Assembly (NCBI GenBank): GCA_013397845.1
Contig: VZTG01010608.1
Coordinates: 62,001 to 126,000, forward strand
Direction: 5' to 3'
DNA from: Melanocharis versteri
Taxonomy: Eukaryota > Chordata > Aves > Passeriformes > Melanocharitidae
Length of the DNA: 64,000 nt
Each line of letters opens with the position of its first letter. Positions within the stretch are counted from its first letter, which is position 1. The notes beneath the pieces were generated by a model. The model had not been told where the DNA came from. It saw nothing but the letters and a program-made list of their open reading frames with translations, and made no database searches. Positions 26,516 to 40,559 of the stretch are shown here, in pieces. The translations under genes were made by a program, and so were the position numbers.

Positions 26516-27823
26516 CATGGAGTAAACTTTGGATTGGTTTAAAATACTTCAATGTTTCACTTTTTTTTTTTTATGGAAAGAATTAGCTATGAAAGCTCTG
26601 AGTAAATCCAGTGATAGATATTGTATAAAAGTGCTTCTAAAATAGATTTTCATAAACATACTTGAGAAAGGTTTATTTTACATAGCTGGAATGTGTATAC
26701 GCTGATTTAAAAACAGAAGCATTTTTAGGGAGTTCTCTTACTACTATGCCTTATATGTAGTGATATTTCAGGGTTTCGTAGTTGAATAGGATGGAAAAGA
26801 TTTTTTTTTAAACCATTTTTTTGTTAAATTTATCTGATGTAATATTTTAAATGGTTTTCAAAATTCTCACAGCTGTTCCAGACAGAGCAGAATTTCAAAG
26901 CAGTACTAACATTAAAGTAGAAAAATATTGCAGCAATAGCCGAATGAAAGGGAGAATGAAGAGTGACCAGAAAATTTGTCAGAAGCTTCAGGCAATGAAA
27001 CAATAAAGAAAAGAAAGGGTTGGCAAAAGGGAATATATTATGATTGCAGCTGCACTTTTTAATGGAGACTTCTAGAGATTCACGAAAATATCTTTTTCAA
27101 GATAATACATACCATATGTATTATATAGACAAATCATTAAAAGATTAAAAGAATAAAATAGAATGGCTAAATCAAGCATAAGTTTCATCTGTTTCTACAG
27201 ATTTCATGCAAAAATTTCATTTGAAGACCTTTAAACAAATTTATTTATTATTCACAGTTGAGGGTTATTAAAGATTTTTTTCCCGATGTTTTTCCATGTG
27301 GGCATAGAGGTCATCTGCTAACTTAAAGCTTCTTTGGCCCAGGAATCTTCCTATGTATGTGTCTCCATATAAGGTTCACTAAAACTAGGAAAAAGGATAT
27401 GCGGATGGTCGATGCTGGGTTTGCATTCCTGCAAAGCTGGTAGAGGATCCTCACAAGAATTATGCAAAACCCATATCCATTACTGCATAAGGAATATGAT
27501 CTCCTGAGTTATGATTGATATCAAGGTATGTAAGAGAGAAACCAGGCATTAAAAACAAATTCTTAAGAAAATATCATGATTGTTCAAATAACTAGAGTAT
27601 GACAGATACTGTCTAGAGTATGAGAATGAGTCTGTCTTATGACATGCACTTTCTAAATCATGGATGGTTAACTGTTAATGTAAATAATTTTGGCAATAAA
27701 TAATGCTGAAAGATATTAGAGAAATTCACAGTACTTTACACAGGAGTTCCTAATTTTTGAACTGAATTATTGATCTTCAACAATTTCCATAGCAGAAGTA
27801 TCAGGAAGTTATTCACAATTAGG

Positions 27824-27858
27824 TTTTTTTTTTGTTTTTTTTTTTTTTTTTTTTTTTT
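27824..27858. repeat. Poly-T tract, 35 bp with one G
   Basis: The tract is T throughout except for G at 27834. It produces the lysine run in the minus-strand frame at 27736-27921, which is therefore not a gene. On the minus strand it would be a poly-A tail, but the sequence on that side is not recognisable as a retrocopy. Confidence 0.9.
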
Positions 27859-28311
27859 ATGAGAGACATTGGGAATTGGCATTTTAAAAGCATCAGATGA
27901 GTAGGATGAGCTGTTAGGCAAATGCCAGACTTCTAGCAGGAAATAAAACTTTTTTGAAGCCTAAAAGACCATAGTGTTTTCTTGAAACATACATATGTAT
28001 GCATGCAGTCATTCATACAGTGTAGAAATTAAGAGAGGAGACATACCTTCTCAGTCCAATACAGTACAAGTGAGTGGAAAAATATGATGGCTTTTATGTA
28101 AAGATATATAAATTTACATATATGTTCACATTTAAATATTTGCACACAACTGTGCGTAGTAGATATATGGATTTTTTTTAAAGGCAGTCGGTAATTCTGC
28201 ATGCTAGTTTTTGATGGGGCTGGATTTTCAGACGGTACAATTCTGGTCACCAGCAGTGCAACATCCAGGTTGTTAAATCACACATTGGTTTTGGATACTG
28301 TGGTCAAACAC

Positions 28312-28327
28312 AAAGAAAGAAAGAAAG
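28312..28327. repeat. Short (AAAG)4 microsatellite
   Basis: Four perfect AAAG units in otherwise complex sequence. Too short to be of much note. Confidence 0.85.
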
Positions 28328-31300
28328 ACGTTGCTGTATTAGCTAAGGATTAACTCTTACTCACTGGTAGTGAAGCCATGATTGAATTTACAAACTGAAG
28401 AAGTAAATGGTTCTAAATCATTCTGTATTTTAGTATATTATTTATATGTTACATGTAAGTTGCAGAACAATTACACATTTGTGGCATGAAAACCACACTT
28501 CATGGGTTTTGGTATGCAACTGCCTGGAAAGTCAAGAGTGCAAATATGCCTGAGAAAGGACTGAGAATGAGGAAATTATTAGGTTATATAATCACGAATC
28601 AACAGCTGTAAAACAAATTTGAAATTACTCCAAAATGTGATCTGTTCTGAAAAAACTGTATAGATGTATGTATCTGTATAGATTATATGTAAAATAAGTG
28701 TAATAATTATGAGGTCTCTTTTCTATATACTAAATTTACCAGATGTAAATGAAACACTGTCCCTAATAAGATAAGATGCATTTTTCTAATCCTTCATGAG
28801 CAAAAAGTGTTTATAGATAAGCTTCCATCACATGAAACTCTCTTTGACTGAAGACAAAAATTATCCAAATGTGATCTTGGAGATGGATAAGGGGCTACAA
28901 AAAGCTCCACATTTGGCAAAGAGGGAAAAAGTTGTTTTGCTAACTTATTTTCAAAACATTGAAACTTTCTGATGATTCTTGGAGGTTTCAAATAGGTGCC
29001 AGAGGTGGAAAATGAACAGAGAGCAGGCTGTGCAATCGAGCTGAAAGTAAATATTTCACATAGACATTGAAAGAAGTCATATATCATGTATGCATATAAT
29101 TTGCCTGTACAAATAAACAATACAGCACTCATACTACAGTACACGTCTGACTTCTCCACCAAAAAGTACGTCTGGGTATGTACACACAGACTGCACTACG
29201 TCTCCAAAATTTTTCTAGAACTTGGTTTTCATAGCACTTTGCCCACCGCTGTAATTGATAGTGCCCAGCAGTGATGTGACGCCTTTCCTGCAAGTCTTTC
29301 ATGGAATATATCTGCTGTACAGTGGGAAAACAAAATACGAGTCTTGACTAAATCTTATGGTAGAAACGACTCAAACTGGGAAAGTGTTCAACATAATTTG
29401 CATATTATGCAGATGAAAAGCTAATAACAAAAGAGTGTATTGGCAAACTCTGCCTTGTTATCTGGCAGTGATGTGTATAGCAGCACGAATACCTAGACAT
29501 AAGCTCTACTAATGTTATTTTGCAATTAAGAAAATAAAGTCAGCGAAATGCAGTGAGAACTGCATATGTAAATAAGATTCAGTCGTGACGAACCACATAA
29601 TCCCATACAATCCAAATAATCCAGTTCACTTTGGGACACAGGCATCATGATTGTGTGTTATTAATTTTGAATGGTGGAAGAGGGAAAGTAGCCAAGTGCT
29701 TATTGAATCCTCATTTCTAGTTTAAGCGGCTGCTTCTTCATCCTTGCTTGCCAGTTCTGAGTGTATTTCAAGGAACATTACTGAGAACAAAATCGAACAC
29801 CATCAATATTAATGATCTGAACTAGAAAGATAGCTTTTAGTGTGCAAATTAATTACCCTAATCACAGGGTTTTTTGTATCCATTTTAATGAAATAACTAT
29901 TTATTTCACTGAGTCCTGAGCTTTTCTTTTGCAAATAAGGCACATTTACATGATAAATACATGAAATTTAAATGGATGACTAAATTAAATTGAGGGGGGA
30001 AAAAAGACCTTTTTAAATACAATTTTCATAGGAAAAACAGCTAGATTAATGGGTTGGTTAGCTGACTGGCATCTGTGATTAAATCTTTTTAATGTACGTC
30101 AAATAGAATTTAATGGACCTCAAGAAATGTCTACATAGTAATATTCAGGGTTTAGTGAAGATGCATTTTTATCTCCTATTATTGAAGTGTAGACAGCTGA
30201 AGGCATATTGCTTGTTGCTGCCCAGTACAGTTTGAGAACAGTAGTGATATCAATTTGCATTTCGACTTTCCTGCGTTGTGCGTCCTTTTCCCTGAAAATA
30301 CTTTTTTTCTACATACAGGAATTTAAAACAAGAAACTCCACTCTAAAAAATGGTGGTTTCTGATTGTTTGCATAGTCTTCTGATTTAATCATCACATGTA
30401 CATTAGTTTCATGCTGTCGTTTTCTAATAACAACAAGAAAGGTAAAAATGCTTAGTTCAGGGGGACTTTAAACATACCTTTTAGATTCTATGTGTTTTGA
30501 AAACTTTATTTATTGTGGCAAAGCTTTGAAGGGCTCCATATTCAACAGGAGCAAGATTTAAAACACATTCCAGCTCATTTTTTGATAACAGTCCTGCAGA
30601 ACAGAGCATCTTTCTCTGCTTGCTTTTTTCCCAGTCGAGCCACCAGAGACATCTCCAGCTTCCTTTGATTTGAAATGATCAATGGCAGCTGCGGCAGGCA
30701 GGCAGGGTGCCCCAGGCACAATGCAAACAAGTCTCTCTCCCAGCTCACTAGGATTTACATTTCAATTGCTGCCACATTTTTAAAGATAATTATAACCTTT
30801 TTATATTAATATTTTTCTGTGGTGTCTCTGATATTTTAACAACATAAATATTAATTTAGCATATCAAGGAGAACAGCTTTCTTCACTGTAATCAGTCGAA
30901 CAAAAAGTATCTCCCAAAAACACAGGGCATCAAACATGGCATCTCCATCTCTGAGCATTAGCCATACTTCAGAGAGGGGCGTCTGCTGGATTTGATTTTG
31001 TGTGGCTCTGCACCGTTTTAAAGATTAGCAGAGAATAACCTTTCCTTTTGACTTGAGACCAAACCATCCTGCTGCAACAGCAGAATGTGTTCACTGTCTA
31101 AGCTGACATCTGTGACTTATGCAGCTCCAAACAGTGTCTTAACCACAGTGAAAAATATCAGCTAGATAAAGCTGCCTTGATAAAATTGATTTTCTTGAAA
31201 AGAGAAAAGGGGAAATTGCTGCTGGTGGTGTTGAGAATTTCTAGAGTTTTGTGTTTCATACTGCAGCCTTTTTTAACCCCTGTTACTACCCCAGCCTTTT

Positions 31301-33429
31301 ACATCATTCCCCTTTTGCATAAGGAAAAGCCATCACAGTGTACAAACAGATGTTGCTTTACCTACCCAGATCATGTGTTGGATCACAATAAATCTTTTCA
31401 GCCTGCCCTATAAAATTTTAGCATGTAGCATATTTGACTTACCTAAGTCTTCCACACCTCTCTTCTTCTTTTGTTTCTAATGCAACTACAACATTCCTAC
31501 CTGGCCTTCAGTGCTGAGCAACAATCACAATTTTTAGATTCAAACACTTGTGGAAATAATGCTTTTTCCATAGCAACTGGCAAATAAGGGGAATTAGTGT
31601 GTGTCACAAAGAAATTTATATCGATACCCATCAAATGCTACAAGGAGGTCATTCTGCTGCACTTCTTGGTAACGTGCAGCGTTACAATCATTGCCTTGGA
31701 ATCTTTTTTATGGGCGAGACCTTAATTTCCTACACACCAAAGCCATGAGCTTGAGCATCGCTTGAAGCTGACTAGAGAAAAAAAACTGCTCATGAAATAT
31801 GCATGACTAACACATATGCTGCCAGGGGAACCTAGTATATTATGTATGACCCTTCTGTAATTGTAAGAAAATGATATTCATTTAAATGGATGTTTATCAC
31901 AGTTAAAGGTACACGTAATGAGACAAAGGTCATATGCCTAAAAATACAGGTTTAGCCCACTATTTCTGGCCTTGTTTGAAAAGACTATGACTTTTTTCAT
32001 AGTTGTTTCTCCTGCACATGTGATCTACAATTACGTGGCTTGAAAGAGTCTCTGTCTTTATATTTATGCCAAATACAGTCTTAAACTAAATGCAATTCTA
32101 GTATTGTGTGCATACATCTGGGCAATATCTAGGCAGCATATTAAAATTCACGTCAAACCTAAGTCTCCTTTTACAGCTGCTGTTGTTCAGGGCAGCTACA
32201 GGTTTTTTATCATTATTATTTGCCTTTATGAATTGTATATTTTCTTATTTTTTAAACAACCCAAGTCTCCTACAGGGGAGAGTCTTTTTCAGCTCACGAA
32301 ATAGCTGCAACATAGTTTGTACATTTCTACTTCAATAAGCCTTACTCCATGCAAAGCAAGTTTTGAGCAATATGTTTTAATTTGTTTCTTCCTAAGTTGT
32401 AACATATTTGTAATGCGGATTTGGCTTTATCTTTGCATGAATACATTCTCAGAGTTCGGGGAGAGATGTTACACAGCACATTGCACTCAGTGAAAGCCAG
32501 AATCAGTGCAACAAATGAATCTTTTGATTAGTGCCGCAGAGCTTCACCACCAGCTTTCTCTCTTGGTTAAGGGTCTCTGCAAAGATGCCTGCAACTTTCT
32601 TGCTGCACTCATGAGAACAAATCTACAGCCCTGAAAAGCCATAGGTCAAAGCAGAGAAAACCTACTTACCACATTTCAAATTGCTCATAGTAAAAAACAA
32701 CAAATTTCAAGACATGTAACTGCTGCAGAAGTAACTGTAAGTCTGGATGTTGTTATGCTCAAGGAGGTGGGCCAAGTTCATCTTGGTCTAATGCCATGGA
32801 TTTAAAACCACGCTGTCAACAGAACTGAAAGCAGCTGATAAATCTTTTTAAAAAAATCACAGCGCGTACTTGGTCTTCCTTCAGGCCAAGACAAAACTGA
32901 CCAGCAGAGTGCTGTTGCTGTCTTATAACAGGCTTGAAGTCAGACTCTCTAGGGTAGAAGAAAGAACTGCAGATATTTCAGAAGATGGTTTTTTACACTC
33001 TCTGATGGAAAAGAATTTGAAAAAGCCAGGTAATCAGGTGTCAGAAAGCTCAAAAAACCAGGCCTTTATATTCCCTGTGTATGGAGTTTCTGAGGAAGCA
33101 CAAGTTTGGAGCTTTCTGTTTGGCCTCTTCTTCAGGATGGACGTGGGTCCTGTTCAGACCTGGGCTCTACCTCATTGTCCTTAACAGGTTGTACAGGCTA
33201 ACAGTCACATAGAGCACCTCCCATATTCTTTGAAGTCCATGAAAAACTTGGCTTTTTTTTTTGCTTAGGTTACCATATAACATCTAAGAAACCCTGAAGC
33301 TAAAATAATTCTCTTTCCTTTTCTCGTACCAGCAGTAAAAGAGTGGACTAGTGACTGCATCCCAAAGCAGGTCCATTTTTTCACCAGGTAAGAGAAATAC
33401 CACTCAGTATGCTGATGTCAGTTCAGGGG
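28328..33429. other. Non-coding sequence with candidate conserved elements
   Basis: There is no recognisable gene in these 5 kb, and no identifiable LINE, SINE or LTR. The absence of repeats together with dense homeodomain/POU-type words suggests parts are regulatory. Examples are ATTTGCAT at 29396-29403, TTAATTTAGCATATC near 30851-30865, and the complex block at about 30620-30920. The open frames at 28794-29162 (minus, 122 codons) and 32870-33184 (plus, 104 codons) are unrecognisable and probably chance. Confidence 0.4.
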
Positions 33430-33465
33430 AAAAAAAAATTAAAAAAAAAAAAAGAAAAAAGAAAA
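33430..33465. repeat. A-rich simple tract
   Basis: An A-rich run broken by TT at 33439-33440 and two single Gs at 33454 and 33461. It is low-complexity sequence without a recognisable retrotransposon next to it. Confidence 0.85.
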
Positions 33466-34544
33466 CCCTAAGCCAGTCCCATTACCTGCTATAAATAATT
33501 TCAAGATAATTATTTATTAAATTGCTGGTTCATCCTATCTGGTATGAGAAATTCCCTGAATGAGAATATTTGTACTGATATACCAACCAGAGAACAAGAA
33601 CAAAATCTGATCTGCTTTTTGCAGTGCTTTTTTTGTCAGAGCTGAGGTCACAGCAGGTGTTTCTGCATTCAGTCCAGTCCATGAAATAGGATGATGAGGA
33701 TTGAAAACACTGTAGTTTAATGTGAAGAAAATCTGCAACGGTACAAAGCACAAGCCACTTGTCTTTTCAACTTCTTATCTATTTTCTTGCAGCATGGGTA
33801 GTATGCGCCCTATTCCTGACACTGGCTCCAGTCCATTTTCCTGTTGTCAGAGGCTAATATTGTCTTAAAATTTTCTCTAAAAAGCTATCTCAGATGAAGG
33901 GAAGAGGAAAAATCAAAGAAAATTGAAAAAATACGTTTGGCACAGTAAGAGGTGTGTCACTATACTACTTATGCCCCTAACTTAGCAATCAAATGAGAAA
34001 TCTTTATCAGTCTTCTGCAGCAAAAATATAAGATGTCACAAGCCTTGGTTGTAACCAGCCCAAGGCAACTGGATATAATACCAAATACAATACTTGCAGC
34101 AAAAGCAGCACAATGGGCTCTAGTAAGCATTGATATTTCAGCTGTGCTGCCTAAATACAGGCGTACACCTGCAAATTGCCTCTTAGCTTGAACAATACAA
34201 GGAAAAGAGACAGAAGAGTTTGATAGAGGTTTTGGAAAGCTGAAGGTGATTAAAAACAGCTGATAAACCTTTCCACTAAAATCTGAAAGAAGGAGGGAAT
34301 TCAAGAGCCCAAGAAATGTGCTTAGGTGAATGACTCTCTTTGAAAGCAGAGATATAAACTGCAAACTATGCTTTAGTGTTCTCAATATGCTCTGACAGCT
34401 TATACTGCACACACCACTTCTAAGCCTAGCTTTTATGTAAATTAATCATGTTAATTAGTAGACAGCATTGAACTCATGCCATTAATCCTATTCCTTCCCT
34501 TGAAATGGAAGCAAAGTTTCCAGTTCAGTCAGAAAATGGGATCG

Positions 34545-34589
34545 TTTTATTTTTTTTCTTTTCTTTCTTTCCCTTTTTTTTTTTTTTTT
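34545..34589. repeat. Pyrimidine-rich (T/C) low-complexity tract
   Basis: A T-dominated tract with CTTTC units, ending in a T run at 34574-34589. It accounts for the lysine/arginine-rich minus-strand frame at 34488-34709, which is rejected as a gene. Confidence 0.85.
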
Positions 34590-35074
34590 AATCTCTTGTG
34601 AGGACATATTATATCTTTTATCTGTCTTGAAACCTAAATAGAAGCTGTAAGAAGTCTGTGTCTCACAAACACAGTTACACTGGGCACCCTTCATGAAAAG
34701 GGCATCCACACCAATATGCTCCTCCTTGTCAATGGCAGTAACTCCTTTTCAACAGACAAGCATTCCATGAGCTTTGTGAACTAATAGAAAACCAAGAATA
34801 GAGATTAATATGAAAAATAAGAGGAAGCAGTGCCTAGTATGATTTTGCAATACATTAAATACATGGGGTTTTACCAAAAAATTTTTTCTAAACAGTGCCT
34901 GGACACAAATGTAGTGTCTCTGTGCATATTTTATGTGCTGCTTAAGAAAGTTGTACAGATACAGAGTGGTTATGTACCATTACATTCAGGGTTCTCTGGA
35001 GACATTTTTTCACTATTCCAACTATATAGATTGGTAGAGGGATATTCCCCCAGGTCAATTAAGAAACAGCAGTC

Positions 35075-35093
35075 TTTTTTTTTTTTTTTTTTT
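35075..35093. repeat. Poly-T run (T19)
   Basis: Nineteen consecutive T residues in non-coding DNA, probably length-variable. No retroposon could be recognised on either side. Confidence 0.9.
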
Positions 35094-38000
35094 GGGTCTT
35101 CTGATAACTCTAGGACTTTTCTTGCCTTTGCAATAAGGTAGTGGTGAACAAACTGGTGCAAAATAAAGCACAATGTATGACAGTTACAAAAATTAATTTT
35201 TCGTGTAGCTGCTAAGAGTGTTAAAAGTGCAGAGATATTATCTATCTTAAGGCAGGAATTAGGTGATTTGAATGACCTTGTAAAATCTTGTAACTGTTAG
35301 AAACAGTTATGTGAAGGAACCAAGTACCCCAAACCCTCTTCAACTCTGCTTTTCAAAGTATATGTTTAACTTAATTTTTTTATACTTACACCATTACCTG
35401 TAAATCCTTCTAAACCAAATAGTAATTTCTTCAATGGCTAATTTGGAAGGTTTGGAAGGAAATGGAATATTGAGCTAGAATTACCAAGGAAATTCCATAT
35501 TTAACTGATGAGATTCTTAAAATCTCCATTGGGGCCCATAGGACATTTTAATTTCCCTAACGTTTACTATTAAATACGCCTAAATAAATAAATATTCAGC
35601 ATGGTTTGCAGAGGAACTTTTCCAAATATTCACCTTAATATTGCTGAAAATCATAATGGTATCTTTCATACTAACTTTTTATTTTATTTCAGAATCACAG
35701 TTTGAAAGCACATCTCCTGGTTTCTAATATTTGCCAGGTGAAGCATGGTGAAGCAGTGTTGTAGAGCATGAAATGGATTATGGCACATGTATTTAACGCA
35801 CTCCCATTGCTAATGGGCATTAAATACTTGGAACCCAACTGGATTTGGTCCCCTTGAACTAGGTGTAAATTGCTCTTTGCATTCTCAGAATCACAAGTTT
35901 TAGTACGGATCTGCTTCTAAGGTGCTTCACACCTTGTCGGGAAGAAGGAAGAAGTCCTGAAGCAGTGTCAGCTAGAAGACTACAAACCTTGTGTGGAAAC
36001 CTAGTACAAATCTGACTCTCCTGGAGCAGACAGCAAAAAGTCTAGAAACACAGGCAAAATGAGCATTTAGTCGTTAATTGCATTCTTGGTTACTAATGTA
36101 AAAATTCTGACAGTGGGAAATAAAACAGTGTCGTTTATTAATGACTTTGTTCACAGTTGATTTTGTATGCACAATTACATCTTGCACCTATGTATTATTC
36201 CTATATTTGGCAATCATTATTTTTTTCAAAGGTGACCCTAGATTATTCCCTAATTATTCTTGTTTTGTCATTTGTGTTGGGGCTTTTTTAACATTTATTG
36301 ACCGTCCATATGCACATTCTAGTTCACAACTCCATTTCAATAAAAATTTTATATCTTTCTTAAGGTTGGTGATTTCTTTACATGACATTTTCCTCACTAT
36401 TCAGAATTTTCCAAGCTGTCCTGAGACTAATTTTGTTTTTAACAGTGATCCTTAGCTCATACAAATATATTGTTATGCCTATAAGAACTGCTCATTTATC
36501 CACAAAGTGCATCAGTAGAGATGAAGCAAAAAAAAGGACAACCTGAAAGAGTAGCAACAGATAACAAGTTGGGACAGCATATTATTTTATTACCTAGAGC
36601 CATGTGTCAAGGCATAGCAAAGAAATCACAACAGTGTACTGAAATGCTATTTTGTATAGAGGCTGAAGGAGATCTACTGAATAGTAAACTTTGAATAAGA
36701 ATTAGTCCTCTGAGTATTTAATCCCAAAAGATGATAGAAAACAGAAAGCTAAAAACCCTGCAAAGCAGAAAGATTTTATAATTTTGTATCTGTATGGATT
36801 CTGCTAGCCTAGCTACAGCCGAGGGCTTTTTAATCTTCTCTCTGAATGATATTTTGAGAACTTACCAAATAAGCATTATGCTGCGGTAGGAAGGGAAAAA
36901 GTGTTCATATATGGGTATGAGAAGGCAGACAGATGAAAGAAATTGCAGAATCAAGCTGCAATGAACAATGTTAGCATCAGGATGTGTGCATATTGCAAAC
37001 AACAGTAATCAACAGCAGCACTGCAAGCTGCAACCTAGAATTCCAGACTTTTAGTTCCTTAGGAATACAAATGTATCAAGTTGTATTTTCTTTATTGCCT
37101 AGTAAATTTAATATCCCTATCCTTGTTGTATCTTCTCTAAATCCACACTAAGACATGTGCATACACACACTGATTATCTACATGCATAACCCTATTGTAC
37201 TTGAAACCAATTCCTCCCAGAACAGCTACCTTGCTGCATCACAGTTCCTAGCACAGCTTCAGCCAGTGATACATCTTGAAGGGACTCATGGAGTCTATTC
37301 TGCTGCTCAGTAGGAATTCTTTAGCAAAGTTTCTCAAGTAGCGTCTAACAGAATTTTAAGAGATCATTGGGATATCTTTCCCCTTGTCGGGGTGACCGTT
37401 TTGGACGATACAGCCAAGATGTTGAGACTGCCTGACTCTGTCTTGGTGCTGGTACCCAGCACTTGAGGCATCTGTGATCCTCAGAGGCACAGCAGCAGTT
37501 CCTGTAGCAGGCTAGCTTGTAAAACAAAGGGTTTTTTTCTGAGCAAGCTTATCTGCATTAACAACACTAGATTCCAGATAGTTGCAGTGCATCAACAATT
37601 CAAACTAAAAGAATAACAGTAGCTGAGCAGAACAAACTTCCAACTGTGAAGCAATTATAGTGCCGTTGAATGGCTGATTGCTTGTGTGTGGTCCCTTCGG
37701 TTCCCTGATGTGGTGTGCTTATAGTTTTGCAATTGGATAAAATAGACTGGAATGAGTGCTGTCATACAGAACTGCCAGCTGTTCCACTGTTAATAAAGAC
37801 ACTATTTAGCTATTAATACATCCCATTCTTCTCTGCCGTGCTTATTCAAACAAAGTAGTTCTGTTTGTAGAGAGGGTGTGACTGCACCTGTTCTGGATTC
37901 AGGAATCCACGGCCTGTGAGAGACCCCTTGATACCCTTCAGTAACAATGCCAGCTTCCAGCCAGAGTGCCATACAAAGCCCAGACAGAATGGGCTTGTTT

Positions 38001-40454
38001 TTCTGACAGATTTGGCAGACAATGTTCTAAAAACATACAGGCCTTGGAGTCAGCTTCCTACTGCTTATGCTTATGGTTGGCCTTTAGTATAAGGACCCTT
38101 CATCAGCACTTGAATTTTATTTTTTTATTCTTCACAGGCACAAAGAAAAAGTGCTAAAATAAGTATAACTCAAGGGGTATGACTTAAATCATACTTTGTA
38201 TTCAGTTTTACTGGAGAGTTGTCTTGACTCCTTGCATTTTGAGGGAACGGAATAAAAGGGCCAAGTCTTATTCCGGCATAAGACCATTGCTCTCACCTAA
38301 CTTTCATTGAAAGAGATTAATTTTCAGAATACATGGAAGTTTCCCTAGAAAGTATATATTCTTGTGTTGGTAAAACAAAACTGATGCTAAACCTGGCTTT
38401 AAAAACAAACAAACAAATCCATACAGGGAGTGACCTAAAAATCTGATTTCGCTAATTAGCACTGCTAGTGCTTTTTTAATATGTCTAGACGTTAGAGGAA
38501 GAGGAAGATTGCAGGTGGCCCATGATAACTTCAAGGCCTTCATTTGGCTTCACTAATGACTTGCAATATGAACTTGAGTAAATTATTCCTTTTTACTTTA
38601 GCAAAGGATGTTGCTGCTATCATCAAGTTCAACCATGGGAAATGTTCACCATAACTGCCAGTGGTGGTTACCTGGATTACAGATAGCAAGCATGCTTTAT
38701 TAGCCTTCTTCAGCATTGATTTAAGGCAATGATGAATCCTCTGAAAATCCCCTGCCTTCTTTAGACAGTGAGCTTGGAACCGTGTGAGAAGCTATCTTCC
38801 TAATATAATCCCATTTCTAAAGCTAATTTGTAGCATATTAAAGCCAATAGCTCTTATTAATTTTAATTAATGAGTAATGGTGCATAATGTAATAACTGCA
38901 GACTAAATATCAGTCCAGACCTTGGATCTATGACCAGCTGTGATAAAAGGTGGGAAAGAACTACTTCATGGCCTTACGTAAGTTGTTCAAACTGGGCGGA
39001 GAGGGAGAAGTCACCACTAGAAGTTAGGGCTGATCAATTAGAGAACACTGATGAAGGGTTTTTGAAATAATGTGTGTTGATTAAATAAAATACCAGCAAA
39101 GAGACAAAGAGACTGTTCATTGATTGTTCTTTTGTTTAGGTCTAGACCCAAGTTTCAACTGCAAACTTAGGTATATTAACCCTCTGAATAACCTAGATAT
39201 GACTGTCTTCCAAGTTATACATCTTGGGATGCCAAGAAAACTAAACTGCTTCAAAATCCAATTTTAACTGAAGTTAAAAATGATTTCTTACTAAGAGTCA
39301 AGATTAGAGAAAGGATTTAAAAAAAATATTTGTACTCTCCTGAAGTAATTTTTTTTTAAATGCTTCACTTTTGTGGAAGAGGTTTTTAACTTAAAACATA
39401 TATTGTCTCAAGACAGTGTTTAAAAATTAAGTAAAAAGAAAACATTGTTTCTAACAAACAGTAAGAATTTAGATATAGTGCTTACCTGCTACTTGTCCCA
39501 GGAGCTATAGTTCTGACAAGAATAAACTTATTCTCTAGAATTATCCACTGCCTAGCCAGGCAAGCTGTTGATATGACTACTAGAGAGAAGCTGTCTCTTT
39601 AACTCTTTCCCCATCCTGGTTTCATTTTCTACTGCAAATTTTGGAGGTTTGGTGGTTGCTCCGGAAGGGCAGGTGCAGTTCTGACTAGATCTGTGCTTGG
39701 TGCTCATGGAGTGGGCTGCAGCTGCAGCTCCTGCCCCACCCTTACTGAAAAAATGAGAAAAAATGTCTCATCTCTGAAACACTGCTCCCTATATCTATCT
39801 AAAAGCATCAAGAATTTGTAAAGGCAAACTTATTCATTCCTGAGAATGAACTTCCATCTGTCTTCTCTCTTTAGGTAGGAAGTTCTTCTGGTCACACACT
39901 TTGGGCCTGTATCATGAGGAGTCTAAGGAATAGTTATCAAATCCTGATTAATATTTTTTCAGAATAAAAACAGTGAAGATCATTCAAATAATATCTGCCT
40001 TAATAATTGTTTTGTCGTTCAGCTCCTGTTCTCTTTAAACTCCACGGGAAAATACAAACAGCAAATGCAACAGCCTGTGAGCTGCATAAAAGAAAAAGAG
40101 AGCAGAAAGAGGATGGTAAACTAAATGAGCTAAATATAAATAAAACAAATATAAACACGAGCTCTTTTCCTGCTGAAGAAAGCAAGCACTTGAATTTATC
40201 ATCCAGTGCAATTTGATTAAACATGCCACTGTTTACAAATATAATATATCAGCTAACTTGTTGGGGTTTACATTATTGATGTGCTTTTTTGTTAAACTAG
40301 GTCAGAGAAATATTTAAACAAAGGCATTTTGTAATATGAATAAATAGACAACAAAATTAAAGGGATCTGTGCTGATGACTTATGAAGGTTACATTAAACA
40401 CATTTATTCTTAGTTGCAGATTGCACTTATGTATGAGTCTCACAGTATAACTCT

Positions 40455-40559
40455 GGGCTCCATTCTGCTCTTGCTAATTAGCTTTAGTGTGATGTAAATG
40501 CTTTGACTTCCTGGAATTACTCCTAATCCATAGCAATGTAAGAAGGAAGAATTCAGCCC
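40455..40559. mobile_element. Palindromic MITE-like DNA-transposon relic
   Basis: About 105 bp with imperfect terminal inverted repeats. The left end GGGCTCCATTCTGCTCTTGC (40455-40474) pairs with the reverse complement of the right end GGAAGAATTCAGCCC (40545-40559). The interior carries GTGATGTAAATGC and GGAATTACTCCTAATCCATAGC. The layout matches an ancient short palindromic repeat I know from turtle and crocodile sequence (GGGCCCAATTCTGCTCTC...GGAGTAACTCC...GCAGAATTCAGCCC), thought to be a non-autonomous DNA element. It is very diverged here, so family naming is left open. Confidence 0.55.

Larger units (their letters stand above)
33466..40454. other. Non-coding unique sequence
   Basis: No supported gene. 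The longest minus-strand open frame of the window is here (33969-34412, 147 codons), with a short 52-codon open frame opposite it on the plus strand (34034-34192). Neither resembles a protein I know. Simple tracts at 34545-34589 (pyrimidines) and 35075-35093 (T19) interrupt the region. The remainder is AT-rich. Confidence 0.5.

Noticed and set aside
28794..29162. 122-codon minus-strand open frame
   Set aside because: No recognisable motifs and no transcription or splice context; length is within chance expectation.
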